Assembly: GCA_017430535.1 (NCBI GenBank)
Contig: JAFRMR010000013.1
Coordinates: forward strand, 305,806-369,805
Direction: 5' to 3'
Length of the DNA stretch: 64,000 bases
Origin: Clostridia bacterium
GTDB lineage: Bacteria > Bacillota > Clostridia > Oscillospirales > Acutalibacteraceae
Shown: piece after piece, positions 52,900 through 62,355 of the stretch
Layout of the letters: every line of letters starts with the position of its first letter
How positions within the stretch are numbered: the stretch's first letter is position 1
Translations under genes and position numbers: made by a program
The notes under the pieces: model-generated
Told to the model about the DNA's origin: nothing
The model's input: only the letters and a program-made list of their open reading frames with translations
Database searches by the model: none

Positions 52900-55521
52900 T
52901 CACATCATTATTTTATACAGCACCCAGCAAACCGTATTCACAATATTTGACGCGCCGTATTTCAGTATTGATACAAAATAGGGCGATTCAAAATCCCATT
53001 TTGTTATGGGAATAATCCAGGTGCTCAGTTTCCCTGCATCGGGGAACTCGCGGGGCTTTGTGAAGGCTTTGGTAAACATCTTCATCCTGCAGGTGTTTCT
53101 GACGGATTCCCTCAGGGCTTTTCCGAATCCGATGGGGTCTCTGTTGTAGGCATTCCTCAGGGTAATCAGGCAGGATGGCTTTTCAAGCTCCCATATACCG
53201 TTCAGTATTGCATCGTTGCCGTTATATACGCCCACAGCCGCACTCATATAGCCGGAGAAGAAGAAATTGGAAGCATAGTCGGAAACAACGAAGCCGTCAA
53301 ATCCCCACTCTTTTCTGAGCAGTCCTTTAAGCAGTGAGGAGCATCCGCCGCACCAGTAAGGGCCCACTCTGTTGTATGCGGACATAACCCCTTTCGGCTG
53401 AGTTTCTTTTATGGCAATTTCAAAAGCTTTCAGGTATATTTCACGCAGGGCCTGTTCATCTGCCCAGGTGGTTATGCCGTTGCGGTTTGTTTCCTGCTCG
53501 TTAAGGGCAAAGTGTTTTATAGTGGTAACAAGGCCCACCTTGTTGCATCCCTTTATAACCGCCGAGGCCATTTTGCCGGAAACAAGGGGATCCTCGGAGT
53601 AATACTCATAGTTTCTGCCGCCTCTGGGGTTCCTGTGGATATTTACGCCGGGGGCATACCATACATCCGTGCCCATATTCTCCGCCTCTCTGGCGGCGCC
53701 TTCGCCCATTTTCTCGGCAAGCTCTGTGTTGAATGTGCAGGCAACGCAGGTTTCGCAGGGGTAGGCCGTGCCGCTGTCTGAGAATACCGTGCCGTTTCTG
53801 CCCTTTACGCTGGCAGGGCCGTCGTCATCCATGGTATGGGGCACTCCCAGACGGTCAACGCCGTAAGTCTGGTAGCCTCCGCAGGCAACCATATTGAACA
53901 TTTCATCAAGGGTGAACTGGTCAAGGAATTTATCCCAGAGCGATTCATCGTTATATACATCCCTGAGGGTTATGGTTTTATCATATTTAACGCTGTGCAG
54001 GGGAGCAGTGCCCTCTGTTACGGGCGCCGGCAGTTCATCCGCATTTTTGATTTCGTCGGTAACTTTTCTCTCCCTTGATTTCGGGTAGGTGCCTTTGGGG
54101 TCGCTTCTTGAGAGCACCGTATATCCGCTGTAGGCAAAATCAAACAGGTTTTTGATTTTTGTGCCCGTTACGGCGTCTTTATCATAAATAACATCGCTGC
54201 CCGTGCTGTAAGTAAAGCTGTCGTATGCTTCTCTTGCGTTTTTGCCGAGTATTATTTTATAATCACCTTTTTCAAGCACATAGGCCTGCCTGTTTTTATA
54301 ATCATAGGAGGCCATATCCCTTGTGCTGTAAGATATGTTCAGAGTCTGGCTCTGCCCGGGCTCAAGCAGTTTTGTTTTTGCAAATGCACCCAGCACTATT
54401 GCGCTTTTTTCTATGCCGCCTTTGTTGTAGGGTGCGCTGTAATAAACCTGCACCGTATCCTTGCCGGCGGTGTCGCCTGTGTTGGTTACCTTAACTTCAA
54501 GTGAAATCTTGTCTTTATCTGCAGAGCGGGAAACAATCTGCTGGCTGAAGGTTGTGTAGGAAAGCCCGTAGCCGAAGGGGAACTGCACTTCATCCTTTGC
54601 CATGGTTTCAAAATATCTGTAACCTACATAAATACCTTCCTGATATTCAACATAATGGCCGTCAGAACCCTTGAAGGAGTAATCGCCGAAGTTTTCGGAT
54701 GAGGGGCAGTCCGCTATTTTATAGGGAACGGTATCGTTCAGCCTGCCGGAGGGGTTTACCTTGCCCGTAAGCACATCAACAACTCCCTCAAAGCCGAATT
54801 CGCCGGGGATCCAAACCTCCAGCGCGGCCTTTATGCTCCTGTATTCTTCAAGCCAGCCCATTTCCATAATATTGCCGGTGTTGAATATTACAATAACATC
54901 TTTGAAAGCGGCGCAGACTTTTTCTGCCATTGCTTTTTCATTATCGCTCAGGGCAAGGGTATCTTCACCCATATCCCCGCCTTCGGTGCCCGTGCGGCCT
55001 ATTACTATAACTGCGGTGTCCGAGTAAGCCATGGCATTTTTCATAATCTTATCCGTAAGCTTTCTCGGGTTCATTTCGTCAATTGTGTTTTTAAGCAGCG
55101 CAAGGTTCACAAGGTTGTTTATTATGGTGTGGTCCACATAGGGCAGGTCGCTTTTGCCGCCGTTTGCCTCATAAAGCTCTCGCAGCTCTTTGTTATACTC
55201 AACCCCCGCTTTGTCAAGAGCATCGTAAAGGTAAACCGGGTTATCCGATGTGGTGCAGCCGGAGCCGGTGCCTCCAATGTAGGGGAAGGCGGAGCCCACG
55301 CCGAAAATATTCAGCTTTTTGCCCTTTAAGGGCAGTGTACCGTCCTCGTTTTTCAGCAGAACTATGCCTTCTCTTTCAATATCCACTGCCACCCGGGAGG
55401 TGTCGGCAATTATGGCAGGGTCAATGTTTCCGCTGGTGGCGTTTGCAATAATACTTACGGTGCCGCAGAGCATAACGGTAGCCATCAGTATTGCCGCGGC
55501 GGATTTAAAAAACTTTTTCAT
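52900..55521 (-). CDS. GH3 beta-glucosidase with swapped domain order, secreted
   Basis: An 873-residue GH3 glycosidase in the order C-domain, fibronectin-like domain, then catalytic barrel. It has a signal peptide at residues 1-30 (KFFKSAAAILMATVMLCG). The alpha/beta GH3_C domain (VGSAFPYIGGTGSG...) spans about 45-330. An FnIII-like stretch is about 345-440 (VTNTGDTAGKDTVQVYY). The (beta/alpha)8 domain is about 500-830 and contains the nucleophile in GFDGFVVSDYAS. This reversed order is known in rumen beta-glucosidases such as those of Ruminococcus albus and Butyrivibrio. The start at 55521 is favoured by AGAGGA eight bases upstream. Substrate range is not predictable; cellobiose is typical. 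Confidence 0.9.
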   Translation of the reverse strand: MKKFFKSAAAILMATVMLCGTVSIIANATSGNIDPAIIADTSRVAVDIEREGIVLLKNEDGTLPLKGKKLNIFGVGSAFPYIGGTGSGCTTSDNPVYLYDALDKAGVEYNKELRELYEANGGKSDLPYVDHTIINNLVNLALLKNTIDEMNPRKLTDKIMKNAMAYSDTAVIVIGRTGTEGGDMGEDTLALSDNEKAMAEKVCAAFKDVIVIFNTGNIMEMGWLEEYRSIKAALEVWIPGEFGFEGVVDVLTGKVNPSGRLNDTVPYKIADCPSSENFGDYSFKGSDGHYVEYQEGIYVGYRYFETMAKDEVQFPFGYGLSYTTFSQQIVSRSADKDKISLEVKVTNTGDTAGKDTVQVYYSAPYNKGGIEKSAIVLGAFAKTKLLEPGQSQTLNISYSTRDMASYDYKNRQAYVLEKGDYKIILGKNAREAYDSFTYSTGSDVIYDKDAVTGTKIKNLFDFAYSGYTVLSRSDPKGTYPKSRERKVTDEIKNADELPAPVTEGTAPLHSVKYDKTITLRDVYNDESLWDKFLDQFTLDEMFNMVACGGYQTYGVDRLGVPHTMDDDGPASVKGRNGTVFSDSGTAYPCETCVACTFNTELAEKMGEGAAREAENMGTDVWYAPGVNIHRNPRGGRNYEYYSEDPLVSGKMASAVIKGCNKVGLVTTIKHFALNEQETNRNGITTWADEQALREIYLKAFEIAIKETQPKGVMSAYNRVGPYWCGGCSSLLKGLLRKEWGFDGFVVSDYASNFFFSGYMSAAVGVYNGNDAILNGIWELEKPSCLITLRNAYNRDPIGFGKALRESVRNTCRMKMFTKAFTKPREFPDAGKLSTWIIPITKWDFESPYFVSILKYGASNIVNTVCWVLYKIMM

Positions 55522-55562
55522 TTTCTTTTCCTCTTTTCCCATTATTATCTTATCCGTTTTCC

Positions 55563-55648
55563 ATTATACATTATTATTACAAATAATCAATATTGACTGT
55601 AATAAAATAAAAAAATGATGTTGAATATGAAAAATAAAGTGCTATAAT
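55563..55648. promoter_or_regulatory. Divergent promoters of the GH3 and MATE genes
   Basis: Minus strand: TTGATT (55590-55585), 16-base spacer, TATAAT (55568-55563). Plus strand: TTGAAT (55621-55626), 16-base spacer, TATAAT (55643-55648). A TATTGACTGTAA string near 55591 is shared with the palindrome region at 16541, suggesting a possible common half-site. Confidence 0.6.
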
Positions 55649-55690
55649 CTCAGTGGAAATACGGAAAGAGAAAATGAAAAGAGAAATGAA

Positions 55691-57061
55691 ATGAACGGCA
55701 AATACACCATTGATATGACTTCGGGACCCTTCCTGAAGAAAATACTGCGTTTTTCCGTGCCGCTTATGTTCACCGGCCTTCTACAGCTTGCCTATAACAC
55801 GGCGGATACCGCCATTGTGGGCAGGTTTGTGGGCAAGCAGGCTCTGGCAGCGGTGGGCTCCACCGGTTCTCTTGTGAACCTGTTTGTAAGCCTGTTTACG
55901 GGTATGTCCATAGGCGCAGGAATAGTGGCGGCAAGGCATATAGGCGAAAAGGATGCCCGGGCCCAATATGAGTGCGTGCACACCGCAATGCTCCTGAGCA
56001 TTGTCAGCGGCGTCGGCATAGGCATTATAGGTATGTCTGCCTGCAGCCTTATGCTCAGGCTTATGAACGCCCCGGCGGATGTTATGCCCCTTGCTGTAAG
56101 ATACCTTCGCATTTATTTCGCCGGTTCTCCCGCAATGATGGTCTATAACTTCGGCGCCTCAATCATAAGGTCCAACGGCGATACCAAAAGGCCCCTTATT
56201 ATTCTCGGTGTCAGCGGTTTTATAAATGTACTGCTGAATATTCTGTTTGTTATCGGCCTTCACATGGGTGTTGAGGGTGTTGCAATCCCTACCATAATAT
56301 CCCAGGTTCTCAGCGCCGCGGCGGTTGTAATTTACCTCTGCCGTTTCAAAGGGGACTGCCGCCTTTATATATCAAAGCTCAGATTTTATGCAGCAGAGCT
56401 TAAAGAAATACTGCGCCTGGGTGTGCCTGCAGGGCTGCAGAGCGCTCTGTTTTCCGTTTCAAATGTAATAATTCAGAGCAATGTCAATTCCTTCGGCTCT
56501 TCGGCTATGGCATCAATTTCCGCCGGCTCCAATTTTGACGGCTATATTTATGTTTGCTGCAATGCGGTTTCCCAGGCAACAATGACCTTTACCTCACAGA
56601 ATATCGGCGCAAAGAAATATGAGAATATCGGCAGGGTTTACCGGCTGTGCCTCACGGTGGCAATCTGTACCGGAGCGGTGCTCAGCACCGTAGGTTATAT
56701 TCTTGCCTACCGTATTACAGGCCTCTTCTCAAAGGATCCTCAGGTTATTGAGCTTGCGGTGCAGAGGATGAGATTTATTATGCCTTTCTTCACCTTCTGC
56801 CCTCTGCTTGATGTTGCCGCCTGCCAGCTCAGGGGTATGGGCCGCTCCTTTGAGCCCATGTTTGTTTCCCTGCTGGGGGCCTGCGGCATCCGCCTTTTCT
56901 GGGTGTTTTTTATCCTGCCCCTTAACCGTACGCTTATGTTCCTTTATATATCCTATCCGCTCTCCTGGGCGGTTACCTTCTTTGTTCAGTTCGCCCTCTA
57001 CTTTGTGTTCAGACGCAAGCTTATGAGAAAAGCGGAAAATGAACAAACAGCCGAAATATAA
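55691..57061 (+). CDS. MATE-family multidrug/toxin exporter
   Basis: A 456-residue, twelve-helix efflux protein driven by sodium or proton gradients. The N terminus ILRFSVPLMFTGLLQLAYNTADTAIVGRFVG and the following VGSTGSLVNL are typical of the DinF/NorM-like MATE branch. A second repeat starts IKEILRLGVPAGLQSALFSVSNVIIQS. The promoter lies about 42 bases upstream, and the ribosome-binding site is weak (AAGAGAA). The cargo is unknown. A strong terminator follows. Confidence 0.9.
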   Translation: MNGKYTIDMTSGPFLKKILRFSVPLMFTGLLQLAYNTADTAIVGRFVGKQALAAVGSTGSLVNLFVSLFTGMSIGAGIVAARHIGEKDARAQYECVHTAMLLSIVSGVGIGIIGMSACSLMLRLMNAPADVMPLAVRYLRIYFAGSPAMMVYNFGASIIRSNGDTKRPLIILGVSGFINVLLNILFVIGLHMGVEGVAIPTIISQVLSAAAVVIYLCRFKGDCRLYISKLRFYAAELKEILRLGVPAGLQSALFSVSNVIIQSNVNSFGSSAMASISAGSNFDGYIYVCCNAVSQATMTFTSQNIGAKKYENIGRVYRLCLTVAICTGAVLSTVGYILAYRITGLFSKDPQVIELAVQRMRFIMPFFTFCPLLDVAACQLRGMGRSFEPMFVSLLGACGIRLFWVFFILPLNRTLMFLYISYPLSWAVTFFVQFALYFVFRRKLMRKAENEQTAEI

Positions 57062-57096
57062 AAAATCCCCGCAGGTTCCGCCTGCGGGGATTTTTG
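57062..57096 (+). terminator. Intrinsic terminator of the MATE gene
   Basis: CCCCGCAGG / CCTGCGGGG with loop TTCCG, flanked by A6 and T5. Confidence 0.9.
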
Positions 57097-57130
57097 TTAC
57101 TGTTTTTTGCCTGTATACGGAACACAAAAA

Positions 57131-57324
57131 GAGGCTGCTGCAGTCAGGATGAAAACAGCATTTTCTTCGGCGGGAGACAGTACCAAGGTACGGCAGAGCC
57201 GAAAAAATGCCGAAAACATTATTCATTATAAAAAGGCAAAGGGTGAAAAATAAAAGCTCGCAGTTTTGTTTTACCGCGAGCTGATATCTTGTCAAACTTG
57301 TCTGTTTGTTTTTCGCCTGAATGC
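57131..57324. repeat. Interspersed intergenic element, copy 2
   Basis: 57131-57218 matches the 25862-25950 element (GCTGCAGTCAGGATGAAAAC...GCCGAAAACA). A separate AGCTCGC...GCGAGCT hairpin (57254-57281) follows, then TCTGTTTGTTTTTCGCC (57300-57316). In copy 1 the corresponding order is element, ackA terminator hairpin, then the same 17-base string. Each copy precedes a minus-strand stop codon by 7-11 bases. No transposase or open frame is inside. Confidence 0.7.
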
Positions 57325-57330
57325 ACAGCC

Positions 57331-59091
57331 TCAGATTTTTTCATCTTTGCCTACGGCATATATTTCTTCCTGGGTTGCTCCCGCTGCCGCAAGCCTCTCT
57401 CTTTCCTCAAGCACCTCAATCACCTTTGCGTGCTTTTCATCGGTGTAATCCCAGAAGAAAGCGTAGGGGATTATACACAGCAGGTGGCCCACAAGGTCAA
57501 AGGCCATACCTATCATCATACATTTGCTTCTAATATCATCAACAAACAGTATATCATAATCCGCCGTAAAGCCCACTCTGTAGAAAAGAATAGGAATTAT
57601 CAGGCTGATAATTGCAGAAAAAGGAGCGGTAAACCACCCTATAACTCCCGAGTAGCTTTCAAGCCTTTCGCCGGAAAGGTACATCTGGTAGTCCCTGAGC
57701 CTTACGCCCATATCCTGGTCCGCAAGCTCTATGGCACTGTTCAGCATATCGCCAATGCACAGGGCTATGAGCATTATAAGGCCGCTCATAAAGTAATTAT
57801 CCTTGAAGAAATAGAAGGCGCATATATAGCCGAAGCACTGGCCTGCAAATACAAGTCGCTTGAAAATGATAAGTGTTTTGTACTGGAATCTCTTCCTTAT
57901 CCAGGGGGCAAGGAAGGCGCCGGGGTTACCCACCATTGAAACCAGGTTCTGCACTATAACATATATTATTCCTCTTTCGCGCCAGGTGTAAATAAGGATA
58001 ATGTCTTTTACCGCCAGCGAGCCGTTACCGAGGGCGTCAATCAGGCCGGATATTGCGTTTATCCACAGGTATTTATTTTTGATAACGCCGTTTATGCCGT
58101 CCCAGAATGGGATATATTTTTTCTTTTCAACCGGGGGCTGAGGGATTCTCTCTTTTATTGAGCCGAGGCCGCCGAACATAAGCAGTGTGCAGAACATCAT
58201 CATTATGGGTATGATGTAGCGGTAGGTGTTTATGTTTGTGATATCGCCGGTCAGTGTTGATGCCAGCATTGGCAGCACCGAAACAATAACTATTGAGTTA
58301 AAAAGGTGGCTCAGCTTTTCCGGGTAGCACCTTACCAGCATTCTTTCGTGGGGGTCCGGGGAAATGGTGCTTGAAATTGCCGATGCTCCGCCTGTGTAAG
58401 CAAACATACCGTAAACCGAAAACAGCAGGTAAAGCACCCATATACGCTCGGTCAGGGGCTTTTCGTAAATGGGCAGCCAGCAGATAAGCAGCACCATTAT
58501 CATGCAGGGTATAACATTGGGGTAGGCAAAAAGCTTGTATCTGCCGAGCTTGGGCAGCCACTTTTTGCGTATGAATATGGCTCTGGCTCCGCCGTAGCCG
58601 GTTACAAGCCAGTGAACCGCAAAAATCTTAAGGGTGTTTCTGATATTGATTCCCGGGAATGAGGTCAGGTAATTCACCAGCCTTGCAGGGAAGGGGATAA
58701 TCTCGGAAAAATCCACCACAAGGAACAGCACCCCGAGAAATGCAAAGAAAAAGTACAGGGCGTAAAACAGCCGTTCCGTCTTTTTGGGCAGGAATCCCAG
58801 GTTATCGTTGATTATCATGCCGATAATTCCCCAGAAGTAGCCCTGAATCATAAAGAATGTGCCTATTACCGAGAAGGTGAGCACGGGTATCTCATAATAA
58901 AAGATTACAAGGAAACATCCTGTGCCGAAGGAAAGGTAGTTGAGCACCCTCTGCAGGGCGTAATCACCGCCTACCCCCAGAAATACCGAAAGGTATTCTT
59001 TATAGGGCACAAATCTGCCGGGCTGAGGAGTGTTCCAGTATTTTCCGAACTGGCCGATGAAGTTTTTAACTTTTGCGGCTTTTTCATTCAT
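57331..59091 (-). CDS. Large MFS-type membrane transporter, function unknown
   Basis: A 586-residue polytopic protein with about twelve hydrophobic helices. The FSVYGMFAYTGGASAISSTISPDPHERMLVRCYPEKL region and the later ERLESYSGVIGWFTAPFSAIISLIIP suggest a major-facilitator protein of the GPH-like (MFS_2) branch, although its N terminus is unusual. It starts at 59091 (GGAGGAGAAAACG upstream), overlapping the end of the leucine-rich-repeat gene by eight bases, so the two proteins are probably made together. Its cargo is unknown. A cytosolic acidic tail (EVLEERERLAAAGATQEEIYAVGKDEKI) is present. Confidence 0.75.
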   Translation of the reverse strand: MNEKAAKVKNFIGQFGKYWNTPQPGRFVPYKEYLSVFLGVGGDYALQRVLNYLSFGTGCFLVIFYYEIPVLTFSVIGTFFMIQGYFWGIIGMIINDNLGFLPKKTERLFYALYFFFAFLGVLFLVVDFSEIIPFPARLVNYLTSFPGINIRNTLKIFAVHWLVTGYGGARAIFIRKKWLPKLGRYKLFAYPNVIPCMIMVLLICWLPIYEKPLTERIWVLYLLFSVYGMFAYTGGASAISSTISPDPHERMLVRCYPEKLSHLFNSIVIVSVLPMLASTLTGDITNINTYRYIIPIMMMFCTLLMFGGLGSIKERIPQPPVEKKKYIPFWDGINGVIKNKYLWINAISGLIDALGNGSLAVKDIILIYTWRERGIIYVIVQNLVSMVGNPGAFLAPWIRKRFQYKTLIIFKRLVFAGQCFGYICAFYFFKDNYFMSGLIMLIALCIGDMLNSAIELADQDMGVRLRDYQMYLSGERLESYSGVIGWFTAPFSAIISLIIPILFYRVGFTADYDILFVDDIRSKCMMIGMAFDLVGHLLCIIPYAFFWDYTDEKHAKVIEVLEERERLAAAGATQEEIYAVGKDEKI

Positions 59092-60589
59092 CGTTTTCTC
59101 CTCCTTCCCCGTTTTCATCTGTTACACCGGGCTGCGCACCGCCGTCTGCAGCCTCAGCTCCGCCTTCAACATACATTCTGTGTATCATTTCCTGCTCTTC
59201 TTTTCTCTTTGCCAGCTTTTCTTTGCCTTTTTTAGTCATAAGGAAATCTTCCTTGAACAGTGCCCTTATAACCTGAAGGCCTATGAAGATAAAGCCGGGT
59301 ATAAAGAAGAATATCATTATAATCTTAACATAGGTGGTGTTTATTTCTCCCGCGGAGGCCGAGGAAGCCGAGGGCTGTGCGTTTGCCTGAGCTTTTTCCG
59401 CCTCTATGCGGTCTCTTTCATACAGCTCCTCATTATACTTGTTGCATTCCTCACGGGTTTTGCCCCACAGGGGTTTATCTGCCCTGAAGCTGTTATCGCT
59501 TCTTGCCTGCCATCTGCCCCCGAGGTCAATTTCGCTTTCATCTTTGTGCCCCATATAATAGAGCAGATCGTTGCTGCACTTATAAAATGCGTGGTGCCCT
59601 ATCTTTTTTACGGATTCGGGAATAAACACCGCGTATCTCATATTCTCGCAATAGCTGAAAGCATCGTTGCCTATGGTTTCAAGGCCGTCGGGCAGGGTTA
59701 GCAGTGAGGTGCCATAGCATTTGAAAAACGCCATATTGCCGATGCTCTTAACCGTTGAGGGTATGTTTATTTCCACAAGGCGGTCGCACTTGTAAAAAGC
59801 CTTTGCGGCTATCTTTTCAATTCCCTCGGGTATTGTGTACTTTTCATCGCAGCTCCAGGCTTTCTCAACTTTCAGGGAGCTGTCCGTTTTTTCTTTGATT
59901 ATGTAGTATGTGCCGATATAAGGGGCGGTAACGCCCTTTTCAAGCATTTCATCAAACAGTGGGCGGGTGAAGTCATCCCCGTTAGTCTGCCTTATCTGTG
60001 AGCGAAGGTCTGCAAAAAGCTCATCGGCGGAGCTTCCCGTTACCTCATATTCCTCTTTCACATCAAGGCCTATGTTTGTTATCTCTCCGCTTTTTTCCAT
60101 ATCCTCATAGATTATATGAGTGCAGCGGCAGATAGGGTAAAGGATAATCTCCTTCATATCCTTTGTGTAGAGTACACCGTCCACATCCGTAAAATAGGGG
60201 TTTGCCGCATCCACATAAACTGCCCTGAGCTGTTTGCAGTAAACAAAGGCCTCGTTCTTAATATGTTTTACTGTGGGACCAATATGGATGTATTTCACAT
60301 ACTCATCCGCAACAAAGGTGTAGCTGTCAACAGCAATTACATCCTTGCTCTTATCCTGCACCCATTCTCCGTTCACCTTTTCATACGGGTGGTCAATATA
60401 AACATCGGTTATGCTTGTGTTGCCGTTGAAGCCGTCAAAAACATAACCTTTTTCTCCTGTTCCGCCGTAATCCTCTGTGTATTTGAATTCATAAGTGGGC
60501 CTTGAAATCATATTGAATGACATATATACCGAGGCGCTTATGAATATGAGCAGAAACAGCACAAAGATAATCTTTTTACCTTTACTCAT
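59084..60589 (-). CDS. Membrane-anchored leucine-rich-repeat protein (BspA/LRR_5 type)
   Basis: A 501-residue protein with an N-terminal membrane helix (IIFVLFLLIFISASVYMSF). BspA-type LRR_5 repeats follow at about residues 90-160 (VKHIKNEAFVYCKQLRAVYV) and 245-340 (IEKIAAKAFYKCDRLVEINIPSTVKSIGNMAFFKC, then LETIGNDAFSYCENMRYAVF and VKKIGHHAFYKC). A second membrane helix (IIMIFFFIPGFIFIGLQVI) and a charged cytosolic tail end it. The repeats therefore face outside. Its close coupling to the MFS-like protein is striking; binding of a cargo or ligand to the extracellular repeats is one possibility. Confidence 0.8.
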   Translation of the reverse strand: MSKGKKIIFVLFLLIFISASVYMSFNMISRPTYEFKYTEDYGGTGEKGYVFDGFNGNTSITDVYIDHPYEKVNGEWVQDKSKDVIAVDSYTFVADEYVKYIHIGPTVKHIKNEAFVYCKQLRAVYVDAANPYFTDVDGVLYTKDMKEIILYPICRCTHIIYEDMEKSGEITNIGLDVKEEYEVTGSSADELFADLRSQIRQTNGDDFTRPLFDEMLEKGVTAPYIGTYYIIKEKTDSSLKVEKAWSCDEKYTIPEGIEKIAAKAFYKCDRLVEINIPSTVKSIGNMAFFKCYGTSLLTLPDGLETIGNDAFSYCENMRYAVFIPESVKKIGHHAFYKCSNDLLYYMGHKDESEIDLGGRWQARSDNSFRADKPLWGKTREECNKYNEELYERDRIEAEKAQANAQPSASSASAGEINTTYVKIIMIFFFIPGFIFIGLQVIRALFKEDFLMTKKGKEKLAKRKEEQEMIHRMYVEGGAEAADGGAQPGVTDENGEGGENDE

Positions 60590-60672
60590 ACAACCCTCCT
60601 GAAGGCAGATTTTCTTTCACATCGAATCCAGTATACTATTTTTTTATATCCGTTTCAACAGTATGATTAAGT

Positions 60673-60704
60673 AAAAAAAATCCGCACCGGTTTTCCGGCG
60701 CGGA
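60673..60704 (-). terminator. Intrinsic terminator of the uracil/xanthine permease gene
   Basis: TCCGCACCGG / CCGGCGCGGA (60681-60690 and 60695-60704, one A-C mismatch) with a TTTT loop, followed on the minus strand by T8. Confidence 0.8.
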
Positions 60705-60725
60705 AATATAAATTCGGGGTATATA

Positions 60726-62087
60726 TTATTCGGCTGCCTTTTTCTTTGAAACCATAAGGTTTACGATTATGCCCAGGATAAGTGCGCAGGCAACCTCGGT
60801 AAGGGTAACTTTGCCTATGGAAAGTGTCATGCCGCCTATGCCGCAGATAAGCACAACGGCCACAACAAAGAGGTTCTTGTTATCGCCCAGGTCAACATTC
60901 TGAATCATCTTAAGACCGCTTACGGCGATGAAACCGTAAAGAGTGATGCACACGCCGCCCATAACAAATCCGGGTATGGTGGAAAGGAACGTTACAAAGG
61001 GGGCGCAGAATGAAGCCAGGATTGCCATAATTGCAGTGGCAAGTATGGTTATTACGGAAGCGTTGCCGGTAATTGCAACACAGCCGATGGATTCGCCGTA
61101 AGTGGTGTTGGGGCATCCGCCGAAGAAAGCGCCTACCATTGAGCCGATACCGTCACCAAGAAGGGTTCTGTGAAGGCCGGGATCCTCAAGGAGTTCCTGA
61201 TTTACAATGGTGGAAAGGTTCTTGTGGTCTGCAATATGCTCTGCAAACACAACGAACGCTACGGGGATGTAAGCCACGGCGATTGTTACTATATAAGAGG
61301 GGGTAAGCGCGGAGAAACCGCCGTTGAATGCCTTAAGGAATGTGAAGGAGGGAACCATCTGCATATTTGCAAATGCGGACCAGTCCATAACCTGAAGGTT
61401 TTCATTGCCTATGCCTCTGCCTATAAGGGTAAAGGCCGCTGCAACTGCGTAGCCGGCAAGTATGCCGATAACAAAGGGGATAAGCTTTGTCATCTTTTTG
61501 CCGTAAACAGAGCAGAGAATAACGGTGAAAAGAGTGATAAGGGCGCAGATGAATCCGATCCAGCCCTTGGTGCTCATAACATAGCCTGCGTCGGTCTTTG
61601 CAAGGGCAAGTGCATCGCCAACGGCATTGCCTGCAAGTGAAAGTCCGATAATTGAAACCGTGGGGCCTATAACAACGGCAGGCATAAGCTTGCTGATCCA
61701 GGCAACCCCTGCAATTTTAACTATAATTGCAATTACAACATAAACGAGACCTGCGAAAACAGCGCCGAGAATAAGGCCTGCATAGCCTGCAGCGGCGGTA
61801 ACGGCGCCGGTGAAAGCTACCGTCATGGAGCCGAGAAACGCGAAGGATGAGCCCAGGAAAACGGGGCTTCTGAATTTGGTGAAGAGCAGATAAACAATTG
61901 TGCCTACGCCTGCGCCGAAAAGTGCGGCGGACTGGCTCATGGCGTCAGCACCTTCAAGCCCTGCGTTGCCGTTGATAATTACGGGCACAACGATTGTTGC
62001 GGCCAGTATCGCCAGCAGCTGCTGGAAGGCGAAAATGATTATCTGCCCGGCCTTGGGTTTGTCTTTGATACCATAGACAAGGTTCAT
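60726..62087 (-). CDS. uraA: Uracil/xanthine permease (NCS2 family)
   Basis: A 453-residue, fourteen-helix nucleobase transporter. Visible are the N-terminal [21 protein letters not shown] motif and [20 protein letters not shown]. Further on are the NCS2 signature segment around [20 protein letters not shown] and a later [17 protein letters not shown]. The GxFGxxPxTxxxE pattern is the substrate site. The start at 62087 has GGAGGTAG upstream; the longer frame adds 16 residues of unlikely sequence. Uracil is the usual cargo, xanthine less likely. A TATAAT-like box lies upstream, but no clear -35 at standard spacing and no riboswitch were found. Confidence 0.88.
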   Translation of the reverse strand: MNLVYGIKDKPKAGQIIIFAFQQLLAILAATIVVPVIINGNAGLEGADAMSQSAALFGAGVGTIVYLLFTKFRSPVFLGSSFAFLGSMTVAFTGAVTAAAGYAGLILGAVFAGLVYVVIAIIVKIAGVAWISKLMPAVVIGPTVSIIGLSLAGNAVGDALALAKTDAGYVMSTKGWIGFICALITLFTVILCSVYGKKMTKLIPFVIGILAGYAVAAAFTLIGRGIGNENLQVMDWSAFANMQMVPSFTFLKAFNGGFSALTPSYIVTIAVAYIPVAFVVFAEHIADHKNLSTIVNQELLEDPGLHRTLLGDGIGSMVGAFFGGCPNTTYGESIGCVAITGNASVITILATAIMAILASFCAPFVTFLSTIPGFVMGGVCITLYGFIAVSGLKMIQNVDLGDNKNLFVVAVVLICGIGGMTLSIGKVTLTEVACALILGIIVNLMVSKKKAAE

Positions 62088-62222
62088 AATACTACCTCCA
62101 AAAATAATATGCCTTTTTTGTTTTTGCCTTACCAATTATAATACTCTAACCCACTGCTTTTGTAAAGTGGTTTTTGCCCGAAAACGGGCCCGGAATCAAA
62201 ATATTTTTCCACCCCGTAAAAA

Positions 62223-62291
62223 GTTACAATCGGTAACAATAGAGTTACAGAAATTTACGTTTATTGACTTTTTTCCCGTGAATGATATATT
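62223..62291 (+). promoter_or_regulatory. rfbA promoter with upstream GTTAC repeats
   Basis: TTGACT (62264-62269), 16-base spacer, TATATT (62286-62291), about 65 bases before the TTG start. Upstream, GTTACAATCGGTAAC (62223-62237) is a palindrome, and a third GTTAC lies at 62244. Spacing places them at about -50 to -75, where an activator could sit. Confidence 0.5.
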
Positions 62292-62355
62292 ATTATTGAG
62301 TGGAATTTCAGACAAAATCCGTCATCTATTTATAATCAGCGAGGATGTGTTTTAT

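Noticed and set aside
57289-57939. A 216-residue plus-strand frame within the MFS-like gene
   Set aside because: Antisense shadow; the minus-strand frame has a strong start and many membrane helices.
62088-62166. A purine or PRPP riboswitch before the uracil/xanthine permease
   Set aside because: The leader is about 60 bases, AT-rich and shows no paired core; only a -10-like box was seen.
62167-62355. A 63-residue N-terminal extension of RfbA
   Set aside because: It covers the promoter and GTTAC repeats, and the family begins at the TTG.
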